Shown: positions 8,316 through 16,274, counted from the first letter of the stretch. The stretch is 64,000 nt of DNA from Agrobacterium rosae (GCF_002915175.1 NZ_NXEJ01000008.1:779096-843095); one strand, 5' to 3'. A program made the numbers and translations. Notes: generated by a model not told the origin, from the sequence alone.

Positions 8316-9209
8316 ATGTCCCTTACACGTACCCAACGTCTGCGGCAGCTGCTTGCAGACGAACGAGCCCTTATGGCTCCCGGTGTGGTCGATGCCATGT
8401 ATGCCCGCCTTGTGACCGAAGCCGGTTTTGACGCCATGTATATGACGGGTGCCGGCACATCCGCCACGCGGCTGGGCTATCCGGATGTCGGTCTGCTGAC
8501 CATGACGGAGATGGTTGATAACGCCACGCGTATCGCCGATGCCTCGGACATTCCCCTGATTGCCGATGCCGACAATGGTTTCGGCGGCCCGCTCAACGTG
8601 CGCCGTGCCATTCAGCTTTATGAACGCGGGGGCGTAGCAGCCGTGCATCTGGAAGACCAGGTACTGCCGAAGCGCTGCGGCCATCTAGCAGGCAAGCAGA
8701 TCGTTCCAGCCGAAGATATGGTGGCCAAGGTCAAGGCCGCCGTGGACGCACGTATCGACCAAGACTTTGTCGTCATTGCCCGCACGGATGCTCTGGCGCT
8801 GCACGGTCGCAACGCTGCCTTCGACCGTGCGGAAATGTACCGCGAAGCCGGTGCAGATGTTATCTTCATCGAAAGCCCCGGCCCGGATGACTTGGCGCAT
8901 ATTGCACCGCGTTTTCCCGGCATTCCGCTGCTTTACAACATGGCAACCTCGGGCAAGACGCCGTTCCTGACGCGGTCTGAAATCGAGGCGCTAGGCTTCA
9001 AGCTGATCATCTACCCCAACTGGCTGCTGCTTTCGGCCTGTGAAGCTGCACGTAAAACGCTTCAGGTTCTCAAAACCGAAGAGACCATCGCATCGGTCGC
9101 GCCCAACGTCATGAACTTCAAGGAGTTCTTCGATATGGCGCGGATGCCTGAAATTCAGGAACTGGAAGCCCGCTACGGCACACCGGAAGCAAACCGCACC
9201 AGCTATTGA
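8316..9209 (+). CDS. PEP mutase / isocitrate lyase-family C-C lyase (dimethylmalate or methylisocitrate lyase-like)
   Basis: The 297-residue TIM-barrel enzyme has the Mg-binding DADNGFG (Asp84, Asp86) and the catalytic loop PKRCGHLAGKQ with Cys121, which identify it as a lyase-type member rather than a phosphonate mutase. Relatives split 2-methylisocitrate, 2,3-dimethylmalate or oxaloacetate to pyruvate-type products. An in-frame ATG at 8304 is only one base from GGAGA; the ATG at 8316 has GGAG at six bases and is preferred. With the LeuCD-like hydro-lyase in the same operon, the simplest reading is hydration of an alkylmaleate followed by cleavage to pyruvate or another 2-oxo acid plus a short acid. 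Confidence 0.88.
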   Translation: MSLTRTQRLRQLLADERALMAPGVVDAMYARLVTEAGFDAMYMTGAGTSATRLGYPDVGLLTMTEMVDNATRIADASDIPLIADADNGFGGPLNVRRAIQLYERGGVAAVHLEDQVLPKRCGHLAGKQIVPAEDMVAKVKAAVDARIDQDFVVIARTDALALHGRNAAFDRAEMYREAGADVIFIESPGPDDLAHIAPRFPGIPLLYNMATSGKTPFLTRSEIEALGFKLIIYPNWLLLSACEAARKTLQVLKTEETIASVAPNVMNFKEFFDMARMPEIQELEARYGTPEANRTSY

Positions 9210-9225
9210 GCAGGAGATTTGAGCC

Positions 9226-10626
9226 ATGGCAGTGCTATCTGCGGAAGGCGTGACGTTCGATTTTGAAATGCCGGTCGTGGTGGTCGGGGCAGGAGCCTGT
9301 GGTCTGGTCGCAGCCCTTGCGGCCCACGATGCGGGCCAGGAGGTCATGGTGCTGGAGCGGGACGAGAACCCGACGGGCTCCACCTCGCTGTCCGCAGGTC
9401 TCATTCCCGCACCCTGCACCCGTTTGCAGAAGGAAGCGGGCATTGAGGACAGCCCCGAACTCTTCGCGCAAGACCTTGTCGCCAAGACCCATGACCACAC
9501 GCCCCATGATATGGCGCTGGTCGCTGCACAGACCGCAGGTCCGATGATCGACTGGTTGATGGACACGCATAAGGTGGAATTCGAACTGGTCACGGGGTTC
9601 ACCTATCCCGGCCATTCGCGCCTTCGCATGCACGGCCCGAAAAGCCGCACCGGTGCCGACCTGGAACAGTCGCTTCTTTCTGCCGTGTCCAACGCCGATA
9701 TCGATGTCGTGACAAATGCGTCCGTCGAAGATCTCTATGTGGATGCGTCTGGTCACGTAACCGGCGTCCGTTTTCGTCGGCCGGATGGCGCGCTGGAAAT
9801 GCTGGGCTGCAAGGCGCTCGTTCTTGCCTCCTGTGGCTTTGCTGGCGATGTCGCGCTCGTCCAGAAATACATCCCGGAAATTGCCGATGCCGAGTGCTGC
9901 GGTCATCTCTCCAACACGGGCGATGCGGTGAAATGGGGCGCGCAGATCGGCGCGGCGCTCGCAGATATGGGAGCCTATCAGGGGCATGGATCGGTCGCTC
10001 ACCCGCATGCTCTGCCATTGACATGGGCTGTCATCACCAAGGGCGGCATTCTTCTCAATACGCAAGGCCAGCGATTTTCCAATGAGATGCGCGGCTACTC
10101 CGAACATGCCGCAGAAGTCGCCGCGCAGCCGGACCATGTTGCTTGGGACATCTATGATGCCAAGGGTGATGAGGCCGGGATGGGGTTTTATGACTACCGC
10201 GAAATCCGCAAGCTGGGAGCCATCAAGACGGCAACCAGTCTGGAGGACCTTGCCACGGTCACGGGGCTTTCATTGTCCACTATTCGCGAAGAGTTCGAAG
10301 CCATCGAAACATCCGCACGCACCGGCGAACCCGATCGCTTTGGTCGCAACTTCACGCCGGATCAGCTCCTGAGCGCGCCCTTTTACGCCGTCAAGGTCAA
10401 CGGTGCGCTATTCCACACGCAGGGCGGTTTGGTGATCGATGCCGAGGCGCGGGTGCTGCGCGAAGATGGCACTGTTTTGCCGAACCTTTTAGCAGGCGGC
10501 GGCGCGGCGCGTGGTGTGTCTGGAGATTCCAATTACGGCTACCTGTCCGGCAACGGCCTTTTGACGGCGACCAGCTTTGGCCGGTTGGCTGGCATCACGG
10601 CTGCGCGGATTGCTGCTGAAAGCTGA
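9226..10626 (+). CDS. FAD-dependent dehydrogenase/reductase (fumarate reductase flavoprotein-like)
   Basis: The 466-residue FAD_binding_2-type flavoprotein has the dinucleotide fold VVVVGAGACGLVAAL at residues 17-31 and the C-terminal FAD-closing segment LAGGGAARGVSGDSNYGYLS. Relatives include the fumarate reductase/succinate dehydrogenase flavoprotein, tricarballylate dehydrogenase and ketosteroid dehydrogenases, all of which form or reduce a C=C bond next to a carbonyl or carboxyl. There is no signal peptide, so the enzyme is cytoplasmic. In this operon it could create or saturate the double bond that the LeuCD-like enzyme hydrates. The substrate is not determinable. Confidence 0.85.
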   Translation: MAVLSAEGVTFDFEMPVVVVGAGACGLVAALAAHDAGQEVMVLERDENPTGSTSLSAGLIPAPCTRLQKEAGIEDSPELFAQDLVAKTHDHTPHDMALVAAQTAGPMIDWLMDTHKVEFELVTGFTYPGHSRLRMHGPKSRTGADLEQSLLSAVSNADIDVVTNASVEDLYVDASGHVTGVRFRRPDGALEMLGCKALVLASCGFAGDVALVQKYIPEIADAECCGHLSNTGDAVKWGAQIGAALADMGAYQGHGSVAHPHALPLTWAVITKGGILLNTQGQRFSNEMRGYSEHAAEVAAQPDHVAWDIYDAKGDEAGMGFYDYREIRKLGAIKTATSLEDLATVTGLSLSTIREEFEAIETSARTGEPDRFGRNFTPDQLLSAPFYAVKVNGALFHTQGGLVIDAEARVLREDGTVLPNLLAGGGAARGVSGDSNYGYLSGNGLLTATSFGRLAGITAARIAAES

Positions 10627-10640
10627 AACACGAGGAGAAC

Positions 10641-11417
10641 ATGATGAAGAAGGTTATGGTCATCGTACCGTTTCCCATGGGGCAGGATGATCTCGCCCGC
10701 AGGCAAGCGCAGATGAAGGCGGTCGATCTCGGCCCAGGTATCGAGTTTCACTATCGCGCCGTGCGGGTGGGGCCGAAGAATTATTCGAGCCAGCACGATA
10801 TGGCGCTCGCCGATTTCTCGATCCTCGATGCCGGTCTTGATGCCGAGAAGGAGGGATTCGACGCCGTCTGCATCGACACAATGTCCGATAGCGGCATGTC
10901 GATGCTGCGCTCGGTTCTGACCATCCCTGTCATCGCGCCGGGCCGTCACTCCATGCTGATGGCGCAGATGTTGGGTGACAAATTCTCGATCCTGATGATG
11001 TGGGATCGCTGGAAAAGGCTCTACACCAAGACTCTGGGCGAGCTTGGTATGGAGCACAAATGTGCCTCGATGCGCTCGATTGGTGTCACGCCTGATAATA
11101 AAAGCTTGCTTGCCGGCAAGGAGGACGAAGTGTTCCCGCTTCTGCTGGATGCGGCGAAGACATGCGTCGAAGAGGATGGCGCGCAGGTGTTGATCTTGGG
11201 CTCCACGACCATGCATGAGGCGCATTCCTGGCTCTCTGCCCGCATCGGCGTTCCCGTCATCAATCCCGGTCCACTGACCTACAAGCTGGCATCGATTGCG
11301 CTCGACCTGAACCTCACCCACAGCAAGGCAACATGGCCAACGCCGCTGTCTCCCAAGCATGACATGATCCGTGCTATCGGCGCTGCCGGTGCAGCCTATC
11401 TGGGGGGCAGCCAATGA
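10641..11417 (+). CDS. Asp/Glu/hydantoin racemase-fold protein, copy 1, lacking both catalytic Cys
   Basis: The 258-residue protein has the two-domain fold of the Asp/Glu racemase superfamily (hydantoin racemase, maleate isomerase, arylmalonate decarboxylase). The first active-site loop, normally with a Cys, reads DAVCIDTMSDSGM with Thr80 at the Cys position; the second, normally LGC, reads ILGSTTMHEA with Ser188. Cys77 is nearby but shifted by three residues. The reaction is therefore probably not classical two-cysteine racemisation. The gene starts after GAGGAG and its end overlaps the next gene by four bases; that neighbour is a paralogue with the same substitutions. Confidence 0.8.
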   Translation: MMKKVMVIVPFPMGQDDLARRQAQMKAVDLGPGIEFHYRAVRVGPKNYSSQHDMALADFSILDAGLDAEKEGFDAVCIDTMSDSGMSMLRSVLTIPVIAPGRHSMLMAQMLGDKFSILMMWDRWKRLYTKTLGELGMEHKCASMRSIGVTPDNKSLLAGKEDEVFPLLLDAAKTCVEEDGAQVLILGSTTMHEAHSWLSARIGVPVINPGPLTYKLASIALDLNLTHSKATWPTPLSPKHDMIRAIGAAGAAYLGGSQ

Positions 11418-12190
11418 CCCGCATTCTCGTCATCGTCCCCTTCGCGCTGGATGAAGAAGGTGTGCGCAATCGCCAGGCGCAATCGCAATACGTCCCGCTG
11501 CCTGCGGATTGGGAGCTGACCTATCGCCCCGTCACCTGCGGCCCGACATCTTTCATGTCTCCGCATGACTGGGGGCTGATGGACCTCGCCATCTTCGAGG
11601 CCGGGTGCAATGCGCAAGACGAAGGCTTTGACGCCGTCTGCATCGACACGATGTCGGATAGCGGCATGGTCATGCTCCGCTCGGTCCTGTCCATTCCCGT
11701 CATCGGCGCGGGTAAGGCTTCGATGCTTTACGCGCTGACGTTGGGCGGGAAATTCTCGGTGCTTGCGCAATGGGAACCGGCACTGCCGCGATACCGAAAG
11801 GCCATCCGCGAATATGGTTTCGATCGCCAATGCGCCTCGGTGCGCAGCTTCGATCAACCGCCGGATTTCTCCAATCTCTTGGGCGGAAAAGAGGACAGTG
11901 TTTTCCCACGCATGCGCGATGTTGCTATGCGCTGCATCGAGGAAGACGGCGCAGAGGTCATCTGCCTGGGATCAACTACCATGCATCAGGCTGGGGAATA
12001 TCTCGCCGCGAACCTACCGGTACCCGTCGTCAATCCCGGCCCGCTGACTTATAAGCTTGTGGAAACCTTTCTTGCACTCGGCTTAACCCACGGTAGAGAG
12101 GTCTACCCGGCTCCTGTCGAGCCTCGGCTGGATATGCTTCACGCCATGATGAAGGCGGGAGCCGTTGCGGAGAATGCGGCAAAGGGCTGA
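11414..12190 (+). CDS. Asp/Glu/hydantoin racemase-fold protein, copy 2, lacking both catalytic Cys
   Basis: This 258-residue paralogue of the previous gene has the same loops: DAVCIDTMSDSGM (Thr79 in place of Cys) and CLGSTTMHQA (Ser187 in place of Cys). The ATGA overlap with the first copy implies coupled translation and perhaps a heterodimer or heterotetramer. It is the last gene of the operon and is followed by a terminator hairpin. The conservation of identical substitutions in both copies means these are not random decay; they probably define a separate subfamily with its own chemistry. Confidence 0.8.
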   Translation: MTRILVIVPFALDEEGVRNRQAQSQYVPLPADWELTYRPVTCGPTSFMSPHDWGLMDLAIFEAGCNAQDEGFDAVCIDTMSDSGMVMLRSVLSIPVIGAGKASMLYALTLGGKFSVLAQWEPALPRYRKAIREYGFDRQCASVRSFDQPPDFSNLLGGKEDSVFPRMRDVAMRCIEEDGAEVICLGSTTMHQAGEYLAANLPVPVVNPGPLTYKLVETFLALGLTHGREVYPAPVEPRLDMLHAMMKAGAVAENAAKG

Positions 12191-12230
12191 GTGATAATTT
12201 TCAGACTGCTGATGTCATAGTTTCGATTAG

Positions 12231-12258
12231 GGCCGCGCATCCGATGTGCGGCCTTTCC
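12231..12258 (+). terminator. Rho-independent terminator of the catabolic operon
   Basis: A 9-bp perfect stem (12231-12239 with 12245-12253) with loop TCCGA is followed by TTTCCTTTC. It sits between the + strand operon and the convergent GntR gene and may serve both. Confidence 0.7.
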
Positions 12259-12274
12259 TTTCGCTCGAAGACGA

Positions 12275-13042
12275 TCAATTTCCGAGCGAGAAATCCTTGC
12301 CGTCCTCTCGCTTCAGCGAGACTCGGTACTCGTAACGGTCAGCGCGATAGAAAATCTCGGCGGCATAGAACGGCTTTAGTTCCGTGTTGAAAAATAGCCG
12401 ATTGACCAACATTAGGGGAGCGCCGATCGGTATCTCCAGATGTTTGGCCGCGTAGTCGTCGGCCAATGTGGCGGTCAGCGTTTGTTCGACCTTTTCAACC
12501 TCGGCACCCGCCTTTTGCACGAGATCGATCATATCCGTCGTTGCCAAATCCTGGCGGTTCAACGTCTTGCCGATTTCCGGAAGAAGGTAGGCGGTCGAAA
12601 GCGAGTAGGGGCGGCGGTCCAGCGAACGGACCCGCACGGCCCGAACCAGTTCCGTTGTCGGCGGTATGCCCATCTGCTCGCATATGCGAGGTGGCGCTTC
12701 GCCCACGTCAAGACTGACGACCTTCAACCGTGTACTCTTTCCCACTGCGTTGAGGTAGCTGAAAAGACTGTTGATGTTGGAGACAACAACGCGATTGAGT
12801 TTGTTCTCCTTGCTGCGGTCGGTGATGTAGGTTCCGCGCCCGCGCGTACGGGTCACAAGCCCCTCCGCCGTCAACATCTCCATCGCTTTGCGTATGGTAA
12901 TGCGACTGACGGAGAAGCTCTCCGCAAGTTCTGCTTCGCTCGGCACAGGTGCGTCACCGGGATAATAACCCTTTACGATGCGTTCGCGCATGACCGCGTA
13001 AATGCGGTGGTAAAGCGGGGTAGGAGAACGGACTTCAGGCAT
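12275..13042 (-). CDS. GntR-family (HutC/UTRA) transcriptional regulator
   Basis: The 255-residue protein has an N-terminal winged helix (YPGDAPVPSEAELAESFSVS then ITIRKAMEMLTAEGLV) and a C-terminal UTRA ligand-binding domain (about residues 95-240). The frame begins with TTG at 13045; the adjacent ATG at 13042 is taken as start. HutC-type members are usually repressors released by a pathway metabolite. The gene is convergent with the catabolic operon, so it is a reasonable candidate to control it, although the operon's own promoter lies outside the window. A perfect palindrome 110 bases upstream of its start could be its operator. Confidence 0.9.
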   Translation of the reverse strand: MPEVRSPTPLYHRIYAVMRERIVKGYYPGDAPVPSEAELAESFSVSRITIRKAMEMLTAEGLVTRTRGRGTYITDRSKENKLNRVVVSNINSLFSYLNAVGKSTRLKVVSLDVGEAPPRICEQMGIPPTTELVRAVRVRSLDRRPYSLSTAYLLPEIGKTLNRQDLATTDMIDLVQKAGAEVEKVEQTLTATLADDYAAKHLEIPIGAPLMLVNRLFFNTELKPFYAAEIFYRADRYEYRVSLKREDGKDFSLGN

Positions 13043-13152
13043 CAATCAAGGAATTCCAAAAGAGAAATCGAATTACATCAGCTGCGGGCTATGACGCAGA
13101 TTAGCCCTATAAAATCATGCCTCTTCAACGGCTGCTTACTTTTAGGCGTCAA

Positions 13153-13168
13153 TCTCACAATTGTGAGA
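13153..13168. promoter_or_regulatory. Perfect 16-bp palindrome, candidate operator
   Basis: TCTCACAATTGTGAGA is perfectly self-complementary and lies in the divergent region between the GntR gene and the small gene at 13329. A role as a regulator binding site is inferred from symmetry and position only; it does not match the usual HutC site with a central GT-TA-AC pattern. Confidence 0.45.
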
Positions 13169-13278
13169 CGGCAGCAATTCAAAAGATTATAACATTATGT
13201 CATTTATACCTTTTACGGGCAATGCGCTTTTGGCTGGATTTAATTTTACGCGGGATTGTTTTCAGGCGACCTTCGGCG

Positions 13279-13303
13279 GGAACATACGGGATGGTGCCCG
13301 GTT
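13279..13303 (+). promoter_or_regulatory. EcfG-type (general stress sigma factor) promoter
   Basis: GGAAC at 13279-13283 and GGTT at 13300-13303 are separated by 16 bases, close to the alphaproteobacterial EcfG consensus GGAAC-N16/17-CGTT. The start codon of the DUF883-like gene follows 26 bases later. Confidence 0.5.
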
Positions 13304-13328
13304 AGGTTTCGAAACAAGGAATCCTGTC

Positions 13329-13697
13329 ATGAATGATAAGAGCACTCAATCACCAACGTCCGATCCTGCGAATCCCGATCTCTCGCTTCAAACCGATCTT
13401 GGCAACACTGTGCCAGACGAGAATAACATCGAGTCGAAACCATATACGCCATTGGTCGATGTTGCCCTTCAACAGGTTGCTGAACGGGATGACGGGATTG
13501 GCAACTCTGTCAGTGAAGATCTGACGGCGATAAAAGCAGAAGTGGAAAGCCTGTCGCAGCGTGCCGTGGTGTCGGCGCAAAAAAATGCCGTCAGCACGGT
13601 CCGTTCCACGAGGGGCTTCGTCTATAAAAACCCATTGGCATCACTGGGCCTCGCCGCAACGTTGGGATACGCTTTAGGACTGATGCGTAAACCTTGA
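13329..13697 (+). CDS. Small DUF883 (ElaB/YqjD)-like membrane-anchored protein
   Basis: The 122-residue protein has an acidic, probably disordered N-terminal half, a helical middle (SEDLTAIKAEVESLSQRA), and one C-terminal hydrophobic segment (NPLASLGLAATLGYALGLM) ending in MRKP. This pattern is that of DUF883/ElaB proteins, which tie to the inner membrane by the tail and in enterobacteria bind ribosomes in stationary phase. The ATG at 13329 follows AAGGA; the frame is open upstream without conserved features. The EcfG-like promoter in front supports a stress role. Confidence 0.7.
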   Translation: MNDKSTQSPTSDPANPDLSLQTDLGNTVPDENNIESKPYTPLVDVALQQVAERDDGIGNSVSEDLTAIKAEVESLSQRAVVSAQKNAVSTVRSTRGFVYKNPLASLGLAATLGYALGLMRKP

Positions 13698-13737
13698 TGC
13701 CCGGAATGAACTTTGCTTTAACGAGGCCATATAACCG

Positions 13738-13761
13738 AAGGGAAGCCGAGTGGCTTCCCTT
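13738..13761. terminator. Hairpin terminator between convergent small genes
   Basis: A 10-bp perfect stem, AAGGGAAGCC with GGCTTCCCTT, closes loop GAGT. The arms begin with A and end with T runs, so it can act in both directions for the convergent genes on each side. Confidence 0.7.
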
Positions 13762-13785
13762 TAGACAATCCGGTCTATTTGCGTA

Positions 13786-14028
13786 CTATCCGCGAAAATC
13801 GCCTTCGTTCGTCCCACGTTCGTCATAATTTAAATCCCACTCCTTTTCGGTCGGCTTCTTTCCAGGAGGAGTCTTGTGCGTGGTCGCATCATCCGAGCCC
13901 GTGATCACACGAGGTTTGGCACTGGCTACACCGTTGTTGTCGCTGTGCTTTAGACCCTTGGCAAATTGCCCTTTGGCGTCGTCGTGAATGTCTTTTACGG
14001 AGCCCTTATCATCATCTGATGGTGTCAT
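13786..14028 (-). CDS. Small hydrophilic hypothetical protein
   Basis: The 80-residue protein is highly charged and probably disordered (MTPSDDDKGSVKDIHDDAKG at the N-terminus, DLNYDERGTNEGDFRG at the end). I recognise no domain. Support for a real gene comes from a sharp boundary at the bidirectional terminator, ordinary codon use and an EcfG-like promoter element upstream. Such short, charged proteins are common members of the general stress regulon in rhizobia; the role here is unknown. Confidence 0.6.
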   Translation of the reverse strand: MTPSDDDKGSVKDIHDDAKGQFAKGLKHSDNNGVASAKPRVITGSDDATTHKTPPGKKPTEKEWDLNYDERGTNEGDFRG

Positions 14029-14081
14029 TACGCATCTCCTTTGACTGCCGTCTCGTAGGTTTTATCTCCCACACTACAGCG

Positions 14082-14106
14082 AACTACGGAGGGCATCAGT
14101 TGTTCC
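14082..14106 (-). promoter_or_regulatory. EcfG-type promoter for the small hydrophilic gene
   Basis: Read on the minus strand, GGAAC (14106-14102) and AGTT (14085-14082) are 16 bases apart, near the GGAAC-N16-CGTT consensus, and 54 bases before the start codon. Confidence 0.45.
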
Positions 14107-14119
14107 CGGAAACAGCGTG

Positions 14120-15208
14120 TCACAGCTCGAGAGCGAGTTGCGGCTCCTGGCTCGTCTGTTGGGTTTTCAGTGAGGACAGGGTGACTCCGAGCAGCCTTAC
14201 GGGACGTTTGAATGGGGCGACGGATGCAAGCAAGACTTCCGCGATGTTGATGATCATCTCGGTATCGGAAACGAAGTCTGACACCGTCTTGCTGCGTGTT
14301 GCCTGACTGAAGTCGGAATATTTGATTTTGACGGTAACAGTCTTTGCCGTGATGTCGTGTGATTCGCAGTAGCGCCAGACCTTCTCGACCAGTGGCCGAA
14401 GCTCGGCTTTTGCCAGGCTAAGGTCACTGATATCGTCTACGAATGTGTCTTCAGCGCCAACGGATTTACGGATGCGATCGGGCCGCACCTGTCTTTCATC
14501 GATGCCCCTGGCAATGCCGTAGAAATATGGCCCAGACTTGCCGAAATGCTGCTGCAAAAAGGTGAGCGGTTTCGATTTAAGATCAAGCCCTGTCTCGATG
14601 CCATGGCTTTTCATCCGCTCCGCCGTGGCTGGCCCAACCCCATGGAATTTCTTGACGGCAAGGCCTTCAACAAAGCCTGGACCGTTTTTGGGCGTGATGA
14701 CAGCCTGTCCATTCGGTTTGTTGAGATCGCTGGCCATCTTCGCCAGAAATTTGTTGTAGGAAATGCCGGCAGAAGCGTTGAGGCCAGTGACCGCCTTTAT
14801 TTTGGCACGAATTTCAAGGGCAACCTCGGTTGCGATTTCCATGCCTTTCAGGTTTTCGGTGACATCGAGATAGGCTTCGTCCAGAGAAAGCGGCTCGATC
14901 AACGGCGTATATTCGGCAAAGATTTCACGAATTTGATGCGAGACTTGCCGATAAACCTCGAAGCGAGGCGACACGAATATCAGGTCCGGGCATTTCCGCT
15001 TCGCGGTGACGGATGGCATGGCGGAATGCACACCGAAGGTTCTGGCCTCGTAACTCGCAGCCGCCACAACACCGCGCGCTGCCGATCCACCAACAGCCAG
15101 TGGTAAGCCGCGAAGGTTGGGATTATCGCGTTGTTCCACCGACGCATAAAAAGCGTCCATATCGACATGAATGATTTTGCGAATGGGAGGCAGCGCCATG
15201 ACATTCAT
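14120..15208 (-). CDS. dinB: DNA polymerase IV (Y-family translesion polymerase)
   Basis: The 362-residue protein has the palm motifs HVDMDAFYASVEQRD and SLDEAYLDVT (catalytic acidic residues), then SYNKFLAKMASDLNKP and the little-finger region typical of DinB. It copies past damaged bases at the cost of accuracy. The frame opens at 15244, but the ATG at 15208 has a strong GGGGAGG ribosome site upstream and gives the normal N-terminus. I looked for an alphaproteobacterial LexA box (GTTC-N7-GTTC) upstream and saw only a lone half site, so SOS control is not supported here. Confidence 0.95.
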   Translation of the reverse strand: MNVMALPPIRKIIHVDMDAFYASVEQRDNPNLRGLPLAVGGSAARGVVAAASYEARTFGVHSAMPSVTAKRKCPDLIFVSPRFEVYRQVSHQIREIFAEYTPLIEPLSLDEAYLDVTENLKGMEIATEVALEIRAKIKAVTGLNASAGISYNKFLAKMASDLNKPNGQAVITPKNGPGFVEGLAVKKFHGVGPATAERMKSHGIETGLDLKSKPLTFLQQHFGKSGPYFYGIARGIDERQVRPDRIRKSVGAEDTFVDDISDLSLAKAELRPLVEKVWRYCESHDITAKTVTVKIKYSDFSQATRSKTVSDFVSDTEMIINIAEVLLASVAPFKRPVRLLGVTLSSLKTQQTSQEPQLALEL

Positions 15209-15367
15209 TTCTACGCACCTCCCCTTAAGATCAAATTGAAACAAAGAGAGAACATATCAGCTTTTTTGCAAATTTCCAGTGCTGTTGCGGTTTCGTTTGG
15301 AGGGGAAGGGAACTCTCAGGGCGTAGGGGAGTCTGCCTATCGTGACACTTAAAACAGGAGAAGACCT

Positions 15368-15676
15368 ATGGCCGATGACAGCACGACGACGATAAAAGCC
15401 ATTTTCGACACGCGTGCGGCGGCAGACCTTGCTGTTGAGCATCTGGTTCAGCAGCATGGCGTGCCAAGACCTGACATCTTCATTCAGTCAGCGACCTCTG
15501 AGAACACCGTTGGTGTTACGCCGTCTGGCGGTGATGTTTCCGCCAACGACAATGCGCGTGAGGATGCTCCGCTTGGTGGAGAGATCGAAGTATCTGCCGA
15601 CATTTCCGCCAGCGAAGTCTCAGCAGCGCAGCGCAGTCTCGGCGAAGCTGGCGCGATCCGCGTTTCAGCAGGCTGA
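15368..15676 (+). CDS. Small hypothetical protein, possibly stress-related
   Basis: The 102-residue protein begins MADDSTTTIKAIFDTRAAAD, followed by a helix and an Asn/Asp/Ser-rich middle. The N-terminal pattern (beta strand, helix with AVEHLVQ, strand) resembles small ferredoxin-like 'general stress' folds in which a regulator-like domain is followed by a flexible tail, but no named family is recognised. ACAGGAG lies seven bases before the ATG. A GGAAC sits 55 bases upstream, though the matching -10 element is poor. Confidence 0.65.
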   Translation: MADDSTTTIKAIFDTRAAADLAVEHLVQQHGVPRPDIFIQSATSENTVGVTPSGGDVSANDNAREDAPLGGEIEVSADISASEVSAAQRSLGEAGAIRVSAG

Positions 15677-15700
15677 ACTGAACTCCGGAAAACTGCAGCG

Positions 15701-15719
15701 CGGCCCAAACGAAGGGCCG
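15701..15719 (+). terminator. Weak hairpin after the small hypothetical gene
   Basis: CGGCCC and GGGCCG pair around a 7-base loop 25 bases after the stop. There is no T run, so the terminator function is uncertain. Confidence 0.35.
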
Positions 15720-15832
15720 TGTCTACAGATAAACAGGTTCACTACCGCCTTGCCAATGTCCCTTGAACGCAGGCGTTGTCATACCCATTCATTTATAGAA
15801 CGAATAATTTCTCTTTCGGGTTGGAGTCTTTG

Positions 15833-16258
15833 ATGGCCGCAAGAACTTGGAATGCACGTACGGGTCCAAATGCGTCTAGCGATTTCATCGATAGTGCCGA
15901 ACGTATCAGGCGTTTGAGACGGCTGTCCGGTATTGCCCGCCTGATGGATACGGCAATCGGCATACCGGGTACCCGCATCCGCTTCGGTGCCGATTCCATC
16001 ATGGGTCTGGTGCCGCTGGTTGGAGATGGTGCAGGCGCTTTGGTTGGTCTTTACATCGTCAACGAAGCCCGCCGCCTCGGCGTTCCCCGCGATAAGCTTG
16101 CCCGGATGGTGGGCAATATTGGCATGGACGCTGTGGTTGGCAGTGTGCCTCTCGTCGGCGACCTGTTCGACGTCTATTTCAAATCGCATCGCCGAAACGT
16201 CAATATGATCATCGATCATTTTGGCATCGATCAGGATGCGCTGAAACGGAAGCCTTAA
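15833..16258 (+). CDS. DUF4112 membrane protein
   Basis: The 141-residue protein carries the DUF4112 pattern: RLSGIARLMDTAIGIPGT, a hydrophobic stretch GLVPLVGDGAGALVGLYIV, and the repeat of the VPLVGD element in VGSVPLVGDLFDVYFKS. The two VPLVGD hairpins flank probable membrane-associated helices. The frame opens at 15776, but GGAG eight bases before 15833 and the loss of conservation upstream favour this start. The function of the family is unknown. The gene is convergent with the histidine kinase gene. Confidence 0.85.
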   Translation: MAARTWNARTGPNASSDFIDSAERIRRLRRLSGIARLMDTAIGIPGTRIRFGADSIMGLVPLVGDGAGALVGLYIVNEARRLGVPRDKLARMVGNIGMDAVVGSVPLVGDLFDVYFKSHRRNVNMIIDHFGIDQDALKRKP

Positions 16259-16274
16259 ATCAGGCGAACTGGTT

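Noticed and set aside
12440-13192. 250-residue + strand frame opposite the HutC-type regulator
   Set aside because: Shadow frame; the minus-strand winged-helix/UTRA protein is unambiguous.
15209-15300. LexA/SOS box before dinB
   Set aside because: Only a single GAAC half site is present; the GTTC-N7-GTTC pattern is absent.
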